Shown here: in pieces, positions 23,991-35,429 of the stretch | How the letters are laid out: the number at the start of each line of letters is the position of its first letter | How positions within the stretch are numbered: position 1 is the stretch's first letter | Assembly: GCA_028671895.1 (NCBI GenBank) | Contig: CM053802.1 | Span: 38,230,201-38,294,200 of the forward strand | Direction: 5' to 3' | DNA length: 64,000 nucleotides | Source of the DNA: Oenanthe sinensis | Taxonomy: Eukaryota; Streptophyta; Magnoliopsida; Apiales; Apiaceae | Translations under genes and position numbers: made by a program | Notes under the pieces: model-generated | What the model was told of the DNA's origin: nothing | Databases searched by the model: none | The model's input: only the letters and a program-made list of their open reading frames with translations

Positions 23991-26279
23991 ATGGCGTATT
24001 TGAGTACCATTGGTTATGGTGAAGGTCTCTCGAGTTCGAGACCCCCTCTATTCGATGGCACCAACTTTGCTACTTGGAAAACAAGATTTAGAAATTATGC
24101 TAAATCCCAAGGTGTCAAAGTATGGATGGCTATCGAAGACGGTGTTGTAGTTCCGACAAAAGTAGTTGACGAAATAGTCATCGAAAAGAAAGTCAGTGAA
24201 TACACCCATGAAGAGGAAGAGTTAATGAACATAGCCGCTAAGGCGGAAATGGTCTTAACTAGTGCACTTGCAGAAAAAGAATACAAACGTGTTAATAACT
24301 GCAAGTCTGCACAAGATATGTGGAACAAATTGGTTATCACCTACGAGGGAACCATAGATATTAAAGACTCTCGAATGGATACGTTGATCCAAGAATACGA
24401 GAACTTTAAACTCCTCGAGGGTGAAACCATCATCGATATGGAAACGAGATTTACTCGTATTATCGATGAACTTGCTCAACTCGGAAAGGTATACTCTATT
24501 AATGAGAAAAATCGAAGGGTCTTAAAAGCCTTACCTCCGAGTTGGAAAGTTAAAGTTACCACAATAAAAGAAATTCATAATCTAAATGCATATACCATCG
24601 ATAGTTTATTCGGAAACCTTCGTGCTTACGAAGAAGATAATGCTCCGGATAAACCTCTTCCTAAAGTTGAAGAGAAGAAAAAGAGTATGGCCTTAAAGGC
24701 AATACTTATCGATGAAGATGAAAACGACGATGATTTGAACGAAGAGTTAGAAAATCTTGATGGGCATGAAATTGCTTTATTATCAAGACAACTCCGTCGC
24801 GTTTTACAAAGCAAAGCTCAAAGATACGAAAAGGGGTTTCTCAAATCGGGTAACCAACAACGAGTTTTTAACTCTAAGGGTAGGCCGAATTATAAGAGTA
24901 ATTTTCCTACTATGAGCTATGCTAAAGGCAAAGGTGTGCAACAACCACAAGCAAACAATGCTTACAATAACTCGAAATTTACGAGTAATTATGCACCTAA
25001 GCCTAAAGAGGCAGTTCCTGAAGAGACCGAGATTGTTTGCTTTGAATGTAAACAACAGGGACACTTTAAAAAGGAATGTCCAAATTTGTCTAAAGGACAA
25101 ATCCTTGTAGCTGAAAGTGGATGGGATCTAAGCGAGGATGAGGAAGCTCCTGAACAAAATGAGGAAACTGTAAACCTTGCTTTGATGGCAATCAGAGATG
25201 AAGCTACTCCAACGGAAGGCTCCACTTCTCTACAAGAGGTAACATCTAAACCAATCTTGATTTCATCATGTGATAGTAATGATGTTAGCCTGTCCAAAGT
25301 AGATCATTATAGTATGGATATTTCTGAGCTTAGAAACTTGGTCAAAAATTTGAAAAATGGTTATGATGAATTGAATCGAAGTTATATTAAGACAAAATCT
25401 GAAAAAGATAAATATGAGGATTTGTGTCTTGAACTTCTAAAAGAGGTCACTAGTTTGACCGACGTACATGTCAAAGACATGGAATACGTTACTTACATTT
25501 TCTCTCAAAATGAAAGCTTAGAAATCGAGGCGAACGGAAAGGATGACCAAATTCGTACTCTTGAAGTCGGAAATGTGTCTCTGATTTTTCAAGCAGAAGA
25601 GATTGAGAATGATAAGCTCCGTTTAAACGAACGCAATCGTGAGCTCCATGTTGAGCTTTTAAATCTAAAAATTCAAAATGAATCACTGATTCAAGAAAAT
25701 TCTTCACGATGCAAACGTTTAAATGACCTCGAACAATCTCTTACAGGAGATAGAGAGGAAGAGCTTCATGAAGCTTTAAAAGAGCTTGACTTTGATTACC
25801 AACTTCAATTAATGAATAAAGACGATGATTATGTCAAACTTCAAGGCAAGATCAATGTTGAATTCGAAAGTCGTCAAAGACTTGTCTCAGAATTAAAAAC
25901 GATGAAGTTGGAAAATCAAAAGCTTAATGATGAAAATCAAAAGCTCTTGGCTCAAGTTATGGATAAAGAGAAATTCTTAATTAACAAGATTAAAAACTTG
26001 GTTAAGGAAAAGGAAGATCTCGAATCCACCTTAAAACAATTCACTAAGAGCAATACTATTTTGGAAAGGATGGTATTTGGCTCTAGGGAATCATTTAATC
26101 GTGAAGGCTTGGGTTATGAACATAAAGCTTCCACTAAAAAGGAAGATCATAAACTTAATCCTCCGATTAGTACTCCATCTAAATCACCTACACTTAAGTG
26201 TACATATTGTAATGTAAGTGGACATGTTCGTCTATTTTGCAAAGCTAAAGAAGTTGAACTTAAGGGGAAGTACAAGTAG
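23991..26279 (+). CDS. gag: D gag, Sirevirus-type, 762 codons
   Basis: Nucleocapsid and capsid protein that forms particles and packages element RNA. Residues 1-230 are the plant copia gag core (PPLFDGTNFATWKTRF and later MDTLIQEYENFKLLEGE). A zinc knuckle CFECKQQGHFKKEC starts at residue 350, a long heptad-rich coiled coil fills about 440-700, and a second knuckle CTYCNVSGHVRLFC starts at 737. A coiled coil with a second knuckle is a Sirevirus trait. This is the only full-length intact ORF in the window. It ends in TAG, after which pol continues in the same frame. An 11-codon ORF with a strong CCATGG start lies in frame upstream at 23946. Confidence 0.87.
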   Translation: MAYLSTIGYGEGLSSSRPPLFDGTNFATWKTRFRNYAKSQGVKVWMAIEDGVVVPTKVVDEIVIEKKVSEYTHEEEELMNIAAKAEMVLTSALAEKEYKRVNNCKSAQDMWNKLVITYEGTIDIKDSRMDTLIQEYENFKLLEGETIIDMETRFTRIIDELAQLGKVYSINEKNRRVLKALPPSWKVKVTTIKEIHNLNAYTIDSLFGNLRAYEEDNAPDKPLPKVEEKKKSMALKAILIDEDENDDDLNEELENLDGHEIALLSRQLRRVLQSKAQRYEKGFLKSGNQQRVFNSKGRPNYKSNFPTMSYAKGKGVQQPQANNAYNNSKFTSNYAPKPKEAVPEETEIVCFECKQQGHFKKECPNLSKGQILVAESGWDLSEDEEAPEQNEETVNLALMAIRDEATPTEGSTSLQEVTSKPILISSCDSNDVSLSKVDHYSMDISELRNLVKNLKNGYDELNRSYIKTKSEKDKYEDLCLELLKEVTSLTDVHVKDMEYVTYIFSQNESLEIEANGKDDQIRTLEVGNVSLIFQAEEIENDKLRLNERNRELHVELLNLKIQNESLIQENSSRCKRLNDLEQSLTGDREEELHEALKELDFDYQLQLMNKDDDYVKLQGKINVEFESRQRLVSELKTMKLENQKLNDENQKLLAQVMDKEKFLINKIKNLVKEKEDLESTLKQFTKSNTILERMVFGSRESFNREGLGYEHKASTKKEDHKLNPPISTPSKSPTLKCTYCNVSGHVRLFCKAKEVELKGKYK

Positions 26280-27263
26280 ATTCCAAAAGGATCAACTTCT
26301 AGAAATAGAGATGGAAAGAAAATATCTCAAAAGAAGAATGATTCTAAAGTGAATGTTCAAAACCAACCAAGGTTTTGGTATCATCAAGAACCAATTCCCT
26401 ATGGACCAAGAAAAGGTTCTATGACTCAAAATCCTAACTATCATGGTCAAACTCGTAAAATAAATGCACCTATGCCTAGGAATGCGAGTTATCATGCTAG
26501 ATCGAGTCATCATGCTAATATGAGTCATCATGATTACCCTAGTACTTCAAATGCTCATGTTAGAAGTAATAATTTGAAATACAATGCCAATGCTAATTCT
26601 AGAGATTCGATTATTACCATCTTTCCCCCAAGATATAATCATGAATATGTTAGACATAACAAATATACTCCTAGGAGAAACCCTTATCATATATCTACTA
26701 GGAATAAAGCATCTAGAAACATACATGATTATATGCAAGCTTTTCCCATGCCTAGATTTGTTCATGCTAGTTCATATATGCCTCATGATGTACTAACCCA
26801 AGGACCCTTAAGACAAAAGGGTACCAAAAGGTTTAACTAATCCTTTGTATAGGTATGCCTTACTGCTGCAAAAGATGTGTGGTATCTTAATTGTGGATGT
26901 TCACGTCATATGACCGGTAATAAGTCATTGTTGAACAACATTAAAAAGGTAACCGCAGGAAGTGTAACTTTTGGAGATAGCAGTAAAGGCAACATCATTG
27001 GCATTGGGGATATTGGAAATGAAAGCTTCAAAATAACAAATGTACAATTAGTCACGGGACTAAAGTACAACTTGCTTTCAATAAGTCAACTATGTGATAA
27101 TGGTTGCAAAGTAGTCTTCCGATCAACACATTGTTCCATTTATAATGTAGACGGAAGACTAGCCTTAAATTGTCCACGTAACAAAAATGTATATACGTGT
27201 GACACTACGAAATATGAGAATGTATGTTTGGTATCCTTTAATGATGATTCATGGTTATGGCAC
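26280..27263 (+). pseudogene. D gag-pol linker and protease
   Basis: The frame continues after the gag TAG through a basic His/Asn/Arg-rich linker, a stop at 26838-26840, then the aspartic protease (26877-27263). The active-site box reads LNCGCSRHMTG. The catalytic Asp is replaced by Asn (26889-26891) and the usual Ser by Cys, so the protease should be dead. The downstream LKYNLLSISQLCD motif is typical of copia protease-integrase joints. The frame ends at a TGA at 27264-27266 inside the integrase zinc motif. Confidence 0.82.
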
Positions 27264-28208
27264 TGAAGGTTGGGTCATATAAACATGAAACTCATTAAGA
27301 CTATATGTTCGAAAGAACATGTACGAGGATTACCGAAACTCAATTTCGTTAAAGATCACATATGTGAAGCCTGTGAAATTGGTAAACAAATAAGAGCAAC
27401 TCATAAAGTCAAATTCATGGTGTCTACATTTAGAGCACTTGAGCTATTACATATGGATCTCATTGGACCTATTCCTGTGCAAAGCCTAGGAGGAAGTCAA
27501 TACACCCTAGTGGTGGTTGATGACTACTCTCGCTATACGTGGACTGAGTTCCTAAGGTCAAAGAGTGATGCATTTGAATCTTTCACGGCTCTTTGCAAAT
27601 GCATACAATATCAACACAATAATTCGATTATCTATATCCGGACGGATCATGGAAAAGAGTTTGAAAATGCAAAATTTGTTGATTTTTGTGAGGCGTATGG
27701 TATTACTCATAACTTTTCTACTCCTTATAATCCTCATTCAAATGGGGTAGTTGAAAGGAAAAACAGAACGTTACAAGAAATGGCAACAACTATGCTTAAT
27801 GAATATTGTCGACCAAAATATTTTTGGGCCGAAGCTATGTCTACTGCATGCCATGTTCTTAATAGAGTACTACTACGACCTATCAAAATGAAGACTCCTT
27901 ATGAGCTTTATTTTGGTAAAACTCCTAAGCTTAACTACTTCAAAGGTTTTGGAAGTAAGTGCTATATTATTATTACTAAGGATTATCTAAAGAAATTCGA
28001 CCCTAAATCTGGTGAGGGTGTCTTTCTAGGATATTCTAGTAATAGCAAAGCTTATCGAGTTTTCAATCTTAATACTTTGGTTATGGAAGAATCAATGAAT
28101 GTAGTATTCGATGAATCTAAACCAAATTCAAAGTATAAAGATTTTATAGAGGAGGAACCAGATTCAAATAGACAAATTCCAAGTGATGTTGAAAATGTTA
28201 TTCGATAA
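27264..28208 (+). pseudogene. D integrase
   Basis: Integrase that would insert cDNA. The HHCC zinc domain is interrupted by the TGA at 27264 (LWH, stop, RLGH) and continues to CEAC. The catalytic core is complete: HMDLIGP, RTDHGKEF (Asp codon 27645-27647) and GVVERKNRT (Glu codon 27753-27755), with exactly 35 residues between the last two, as in D,D35E. The C-terminal GKTPKLNYFKGFGSKCYI block is present. It stops at TAA 28206-28208. Confidence 0.87.
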
Positions 28209-29442
28209 ATTGGAGACATGAATCTTGGACTTGCAATTCCAAAGAATCCTCTTGAAAAAGTTAAGAACGAACTTGAATTGCCTGTGGAAATTCCATTGCT
28301 TAAGGATCATCCTATAGACCGTGTCTTAGGGGACTTAACAAAAGGTGTTCAAACTCGTGCTCAACTTCAAAACATTGTGAGTCACATGGCCTTTCTATGA
28401 CAAATAGAACCCAAAACCGTAAAGGAAGCTTTATTAGATGAGGATTGGATTTTTGCTATGCAAGAAGAGTTAAACCAATTCACTCATTATAAAGTTTGGG
28501 AACTAGTTCCACATTCCCCTCAAACTTCCATCATTGGAACAAAATGGGTCTTTCGTAACGAATTAGATGAAAGTGGAACAGTGGTAAGGAATAAAACACG
28601 TGTAGTTGCTCAAGGCTATACTCAAATGGAAGGAATAGATTTTGATGAAACCTATGCTCCCGTAGCTCGAATTGAATCAATTCAAATGTTTTTAGCCTAC
28701 GCCTGTCATAAAGGTTTCAAAGTCTATCAAATGGATGTTAAATCTGCTTTCCTTAATGGTGTCTTAGAAGAAGAAGTATATGTAAGACAACCACCGGGAT
28801 TTGAAGATCACTTACATCCTGAGCATTGGTACAAATTGTACAAGGCTTTATACGGACTGAAGCAAGCTCCTAGAGCTTGGTATGAGAGATTAAGACAAAT
28901 TGTACACTTAAAATGGTTTCAAAATAGGAGTTGTTGATACCACTCTCTTTACGAAGTATGAAGGTGATGACATCTTGCTCGTTCAAATTTATGTAGACGA
29001 TATTATCTTTGGTTCTACAAAGGAATCTCTATGTAAGGAATTCTCAGATATTATGAGTAAAGAATTTGAAATGAGCATGATGGGGGAATTAAATTTCTTT
29101 TTAGGTTTGAAAATTAAGCAATCAGATGAAGGCATTCATATTTCACAATCGAAATATTGTAAAGAAATGCTTAAGAAATTTGATACGGATAATTGTAAAA
29201 CAATTAGTACCCCTATGTCATCTGCCTTAAAGATGACGGAAGATCCTAGTGGTATTTCTGTAGATACGAAGAAATATCGAGGAATGATCGGAAGTCTTCT
29301 CTATATCACTGCTAGTAGGCCTGACATACAATTTAGTGTGTGTAAGTGTGCCCGCTTTCAAGTGAACCCTAAGGAATCTCATGTAGCCGCTGTAAAGCGA
29401 ATATTTAGATACCTCAAGGGAACCACTGAAATGGGTCTATGA
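28209..29442 (+). pseudogene. D reverse transcriptase
   Basis: The linker runs in frame to a TGA at 28398-28400, then the RT core follows (AMQEELNQF, GTKWVFRNELDE, YQMDVKSAFLNG, LYGLKQAPRAWYERL). One frameshift at about 28890-28930 moves the rest to another frame, which carries the intact YVDD box (28990-29001) and MMGELNFFLGL. A TGA at 29440-29442 replaces the usual Trp before YPKG. Motif wording is close to SIRE-type RT. Confidence 0.88.
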
Positions 29443-29955
29443 TATCCGAAAGGACAACCATTTGACTTAGTGTGCTTTTCTGATTCGGATTATGCCAGTC
29501 ACTTAATTGATAGAAAAAGCACAAGTGGTACGTGTCAGTTTCTTGATGGATGCCTAGTTTCTTGGTTTTCTAAGAAACAAAATTATGTATCCATATCCAC
29601 TACAGAAGTTGAGTATATAGCAGCTGCAAAATGTTGTGCTCAAATCCTTTGGATGAAACAAACACTAGCTGACTATATTATGAAATTTGATGTAGTATCA
29701 ATTCAATGTGATAATATAAGTGCAATCAATTTGAGTAAAAATTCTGTGTTGCACCCATTATCAAAACATATTGATATACGATATCATTTTCTACGAGACC
29801 ATGTCTGGAAGGGCAATATTAAGATGGTATACATAGATACCGAACATAATATCGCCGATATTTTTACAAAACCTTTGAGCTCGGAAAGATTCAACAAACT
29901 TCGTTTGGAGTTAGGTATGCTTGAGTGCTCAAAGTGTGACACTAAGTGTCTTTAA
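29443..29955 (+). pseudogene. D RNase H
   Basis: RNase H that would remove the RNA strand during cDNA synthesis. It has CFSDSDYA (first Asp), TTEVEYIAAAKCCAQ (catalytic Glu), QCDNISAI, KHIDIRYHFLRDHV and the terminal IADIFTKPL. It is open in the same frame as the preceding RT part and ends at TAA 29953-29955, the natural end of pol. No envelope-like ORF follows. Confidence 0.88.
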
Positions 29956-31311
29956 TTTTGTTGAATTAATTTTCAGTGAAATTTGTTCCGCTTGTGGTTT
30001 ATGTTATTAGTTGACCGGATTTCGAGGTGAAATTCAAATTTGTCAATAATGACGTTAATTATAAGTTGTTCAAGCTTTATTGCGAAATTAAACTCAATAA
30101 AATAATTTTAATTAACATAACTATTGATTGGCCTTGGAGTATTGTTTATTCCAAAATTCGGGAAAATAGTGAGTGTTAATCAAACTGTCCCAAGAATTAT
30201 TTTCTAAAATACATTGTGGGAATTCAAAGTCCTGCCTAAATATAAAATGCAAATTTTATCCCGAAAATCCCTAACTGTCTTATTTATTGTGATAAAATAC
30301 ATTTTAATTCAATCATAAATATTCCTTGGACTTCATAGTCATTATTAATTTAGGAATATTATGTTTGAATATATTTTAATTCAAAACTTTAGTCCAAACG
30401 TCGACAAGTTTTGACAAATGGCTATCGAATATTATTTCGGGCTATAAGGACAACGAAACGATCCTTTTCTCGAAATAATAGCTACACATGTCCAATTGAC
30501 TTGAAACTTGGGGAATATCACTAGAATATTTAAAAAGAATTTTAGGATTTTTTTCATGATTTTTGGGTGACTTTTATTTTTGGCATGTACTTTCGATACG
30601 TAATTGATTGTTCGGTTAATTAAAAGTCAATGAAGGTCAACTACAAATTGAGTAGGATTTTGACCATGACCTACTTGGAATATTTCCATATGGTTCCCAA
30701 ATTTTCATAATTTTTGGTGCATGTTTTGAAAAACGTCATATTCGTCATTGTAACGTTCGGTTTCATATTTATTAGCTTTATTAATTAACTGAATATTGTT
30801 TGCACGTTTTTCCATGCATCCTAGTGGGTTAGTACTGATGAGGGAACATAAATTTGAATTTTTGTACCTTACCTTATCCCTTTGTACTTCTTGTCCCCGC
30901 ATCCCCCACCCAAAACCCTATCTCTTTCTTTGAATACACCCCCACCCCCACACTTCTCCTTAAGCCATTTGAGCCAAGTTTATGCTGCAAATTTCTCTCC
31001 CAAGAAGCTCTCAAGCCCAGAAAATTTTCATCTCTTAGAGTTCTTGAGTTATAAGCTTAGTTCCTTCGTAGATCTAACCCCTATCAAGCTTATAAACACA
31101 TTTGCATGCTCAAATAACACACACACCATACAAGTATCTTTTGGCTACCCACTTACCATATCTTAGCAGCCCCTAGACTTGTCTTGTTGCCCCCAAAGTT
31201 GTAGCAAAAGTTGACATTCCAGCCATTTTCCGGCGACACTTTTTGTGTGTTTTAGGCTTCAAAACTAGCTTTTTCTCTTCATTTTTTCTTAGATCTCAAG
31301 GGTTATAAGTT
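29956..31311 (+). other. D region after pol, non-coding
   Basis: The left part (29956-30650) is AT-rich without ORFs. The right part (30850-31311) is pyrimidine-rich, with runs such as CACCCCCACCCCCACAC, and looks like promoter-near untranslated sequence rather than typical copia 3' sequence. Short plus-strand ORFs here (for example 30882-31166, Pro/Ser-rich) resemble translated UTR, so I do not call them genes. It could be a captured fragment of another LTR element. Confidence 0.4.
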
Positions 31312-31316
31312 GGTTC
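31312..31316. repeat. Target-site duplication of G (left), GGTTC
   Basis: GGTTC lies directly before the G left LTR and is repeated at 40000-40004 after the right LTR. Confidence 0.93.
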
Positions 31317-32935
31317 TGAAGGGTCCATGTATAACGTTAGACGATCGGGCATGAAAACGCAGCCGGAATTAACGTAAAAATAATAAAAGAAATCGAAACC
31401 CAATCACAGGATCCATGTATAACGTTAGATGATTATGGTGAAGAAGTTTGTACCTTAACAAAGCTTTCCGTATGTTGTTTAATGGAGGTCCAGAAAAGAT
31501 GAATCACAGCAACCCTTTGATGCAAAGATTTGCTCTCCAAAGAAGTCCACACGAACGCCCGATCGTCCTACGATCACCGGAGTCGGTACTAGCCGAATTG
31601 TTTGCCTCTCTCTGTCTCTCTCTTTCTCTAGCCTCTCTTGATGTTGAGCAGCTAGGGTTTTTCTCTAAAAACAAAATTTGATAATTAAACCCTAATACTA
31701 TACATCATTATGTATATATAGGGGAGAGAGAGATTTTGGGCCTAACCCTAATCCATATGGTTTCCAAAACCCATTATGACTTTGGGTTATTATTATTATT
31801 AAATCTGAATTCTAATATAAATAATCAAGTCCCACTTAATTAATTCAATAATTAAATTCGAATAATAATAATACTTATTAAATCCAAATTCTAATATAAT
31901 TAATCAAGTCCCACTTAATTAATTCAATAATTAAATTCGAATAAACAATAATATATTTAAATTCGTATTTTAAATAAACCTCCGTTTTGACGTTCTTTGT
32001 GTGTGACCCTTTAGGTTATTATTACGTTGGCAATAATTTTATTATATAATAATAAAATTATAAACAATGAGCGGCATCTAGTAATACATCATTGCTACCC
32101 AAGTAACAATAATAATTGGTGATTCAATTAAACCTTTCGTGAATAATGTGCAATGTAATATAATCCCTTTAACCTTATATTATAGATAAAACTCGATGCA
32201 TGTATAGTGTCATCCTCTTCAACGTTTAATCTTGGTTTCCTTGATCAAGGAGTAGACTATTTAAACAAATCAATATTTGAGCATGGCCATGCATTTCATA
32301 GTCTCACTCAATCAAGAGGCCAATAATATCACTCCTAGAATTGGAGGGTTAAATCCTATATCTATCATTCATATTCCTCATACGATTCATAGCATACCCA
32401 ATGTCCACCTTTATCATTACCCGGTTAAAGGTAACTTTGAGTGTAATCAAAGTATATTAATTCTCGTATAGAAATATAATAATTTCAAGTCAGAGGATCA
32501 TTACATCATTATCACTGTGAGATTTCTTATGACACTTATTAACATGTAGAATCTCACGGCGGTTCTTTCCAGTGTCATGTATTGATACATACACTTATGT
32601 TCTTGACTTTAGTATCACCATACATATGACCAATGAGATGTGGTCATCTGTCAACAAACATACTAGTCTTACTGCATTATTACTGTCCTTAAATAATAAT
32701 ACTTGACTAGGGAATTTTAGGAATAAAATATTATTCATATAATCTCATTTTTAAGTCACATACTTAAAGATATATATTACGTATTAATATTCCAAGGACA
32801 TTTATTATTCTTTCAATTTATGACGCAGTAAATAAAGACATAATAAATATTAATTAAATAATCACATAAAACATAATCCTTAATTGTTTTCAATAAAACA
32901 TTAAAAGTATTGTCTCTAGGACACCAATACTAACA
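31317..32935 (-). repeat. G 3' LTR
   Basis: Left LTR in the window, 1619 bp. Its outer end carries an extra 22-base copy (31324-31345) of the nearby LTR sequence at 31412-31433, inserted just inside the terminal TGAAGGG. The palindrome GCATGGCCATGC is at 32281-32292. Confidence 0.92.
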
Positions 32936-32950
32936 ATCTCCCACTTGTAC
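32936..32950 (-). other. G polypurine tract
   Basis: The minus strand reads CAAGTGGGAGAT directly before the 3' LTR, identical to the core in A and C. Confidence 0.8.
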
Positions 32951-33597
32951 TAGAGCCAATCTCTCATGTATCTAATACCCATGGAACTAGTATGACCTTC
33001 GTGCTTCTGCTGCGACAAAGCCTTAGTCAGTGGGTCTGCATTATTCTTATTAGTATGCACTTTACATATATGTATATCTCCTTGATCATTAATCTCATTA
33101 ATTAGGTGATATCTCCTAAGTACATCCCCAAACAATCTCTTTGGCTGCTTCATAAGCATCAATATACTCAGGCTCTATTGTAGAATCAACAACTGTCTTT
33201 GCTGTGAACCATTCCAGCATACAATATCTCCATTTAGATAAAACACAAATCCAGACAGAGAAATCGAATCATCCTTGTCTGTCTAGAAACTAGCATCGGT
33301 GTAACCTTTTACAACCAGCTTATCTTCTCCTCCATATACCAAGAATTAATCTTTAGTCCTCTTCAAGTACTTAAGAATATTCTTGACTGCTGTCCAGTGA
33401 CCTTCACCTGGATTAGACTAGTATCTACTCTGACTTAGGCCGATCATTCTTCTGGATCTATCTCTATAGATCTTGATACCTAAAATATAGGTCGTTTCGC
33501 CTAAGTCTTTCATTGAGAAATTCTTACTCAACCAAGTCTTAACAGCCTGTAAAGAAGGAATGTCATTCCCTATTATTAATATATCATCAACATATAA
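32950..33597 (-). pseudogene. G RT end and RNase H remnant
   Basis: The YVDD box survives near 33582-33593 (minus strand), preceded by a stop. About 215 bp are missing near 33425-33430, joining GLSQS of RT to SNPGEGHW of the connection region; the join has short shared sequence (GAGTA). RNase H is frame-shifted and lacks about 122 bp including the DNN Asp, with the same junction as in A. The C-terminal part ends at 32950. Confidence 0.85.
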
Positions 33598-34471
33598 TTA
33601 TAGGAATGCCACATTGCTCCCACTTACCTTCTTGTAAACACATGGTTCATCTTCATTTTGAATAAACCTAAACTCTTTGACAGTTTCATCAAAACGAATG
33701 TTCCATCTCCTTGAGCCTTGTTTCAATCCATAAATGGATCGACGCAGCTTACATACCTTTACAGCATTCTTTGGATCAACAAAACCTTCAGGCTGTGTCA
33801 TATACACATCCATATCTTCTTCAAGGCTCCCATTTAAGAAAGTGGTTTTGACATCCATCTGTCAGATTTCATAATCATAGTAAGCAGCTATAGCAAGGAA
33901 AATCCTGATGGACTTGACCATAGCCACTGGTGAAAAAGTCTCATCATAGTCAATACCATGAATTTGCTTGAAACCTTTTGCCACCAATCGTGCCTTATAG
34001 GTCTGTACATTACCATCCATGCCGGTCTTCTTCTTGAAAACCCACTTGCACCCTATAGGTTTTACCCCTTTAGGTGGATCAACCAAAGTCCATACTTGAT
34101 TAGTATACATGGATTCCATCTCAGATTTCATGGCATCCGTCCATCTCTTGGATTCTGGAGTGTTCATAGCATCTTAGTAGGTGAGAGGCTCATCTTCGTC
34201 GATAAGCATCACATCACCATCTTGAGTTAAGAGAAATCCATAATATCTCTCAGGCTCATGGCGAATCCTACTAGACCTACGAATAACCTGTGTTTCTTGA
34301 GCAGTGTTGTGGTCTTGTACATCCTGCTCAAATTCCTCCATTGGTTCAATGTTATTTTGTGGGCCTCGAACTTCATCGAGATCTATTATCCTCCCACTGT
34401 TTTTCTTCGAAAGCATTTCTCTTTCAAGAAAAACTGTAGTTCGAGCAACAAACACTTTATTCTCGGAAGGA
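33598..34471 (-). pseudogene. G reverse transcriptase
   Basis: One reading frame from the acidic linker (34455) through the RT core, with only nonsense changes: one after DEDEPLTY (about 34171) and one where Trp is expected before QMDVKT (about 33860). KWVFKKKTGMDG, SIYGLKQGSRRWN and NEDEPCVYKKVSG are clear. A frameshift near 34460-34472 separates it from integrase. Confidence 0.86.
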
Positions 34472-35429
34472 TTATAGAATGAATAACCCTTTTATTTCAA
34501 TTGGGTATCCCACAAAATTATATTTGTCTGATTTAGGTCCTAGCTTGTCAGAAGTTAAACGTTTCACAAACGCTTCACATCCCCATATTTTCATAAATGA
34601 CATGCTATGACGTTTCTTAGTCCATATCTCATATGGAGTCTTCTGAACCGTTTTAGTAGGAACTTGGTTAAGTGTATAAGCAGCCGTCTCCAGGGCGTAG
34701 CCCCAGAAACTCATTGGAAGATCTGCATGACTCATCATCGATCGTACCATGTCTAACAAAGTACGATTCCTCCTTTCAGAAACTCCATTCCATTGTGGTG
34801 TTCCAGGAGGAGTGAGTTGTGATACAATACCACACTCTTTTAATAAACTCTTAAATTCATGGCTTAAGTATTCACCTCCACGACCAGATCATAGAGTCTT
34901 AATACTTCCGCCAGTTTGCTTTTCTACTTCAGCTTTGTATTCTTTGAACTTTTCAAAAGAATCGGATTTGTTCTTCATAAGATACACATATCTATTGAAA
35001 TTATCAGTAAACGTGATAAAGTAGTAAAAGCCACCTCTTGTCATAGTACGCATAGGACCACATACATCACTATGTATAAGTTCTAATCATTCAGTGGCCC
35101 TTTCACCTTGTCCAGTAAAAGGAGATTTAGTCATTTTTCCAATGAGACAAGGTTCGCATGCTTCGTATGATTCAAAGTCAAACTTATCCAAGTATCCATC
35201 CTTATGTAACTTGGAAATGCGCTTCTCATTTATATGGCCTAAATGACAGTGCCAGATGTATGTTTAATTAGAGTAATTTATTTTAAGACGTTTGTTATTC
35301 ACATTATAGATAGGAGTGTCTAAATCAAGAACATATAAACTGTTAAATAAACGTGCAACCTCATAGGTAACATCATTCAAAGAAAAGGAACAACTATTGT
35401 TCTGAATTAAAATGCAAAACCTTTCTTGT
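34472..35429 (-). pseudogene. G integrase
   Basis: The zinc domain and core are recognisable with several stops. The first Asp region HSDVCGP is present. The second catalytic Asp is Gly (codon at 34883-34885), and the codon two before it, at 34889-34891, is a stop. The Glu region GVSERRN is kept. The C-terminal part is open at 34759-34472 (KTPYEIW, KIWGCEAFVKR). Confidence 0.84.

Noticed and set aside
30882..31166. Pro/Ser-rich ORFs at 30854-31166
   Set aside because: Arise from a CT-rich tract without start context or domain. They look like translated untranslated-region sequence.
32277..32471. A 64-codon ORF, identical at 32277-32471, 39341-39535 and (minus) 59936-60130
   Set aside because: It is antisense LTR sequence. 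Identity reflects recent LTR copies (G pair and F), and the ORF is broken in the related LTRs of A, B and C.
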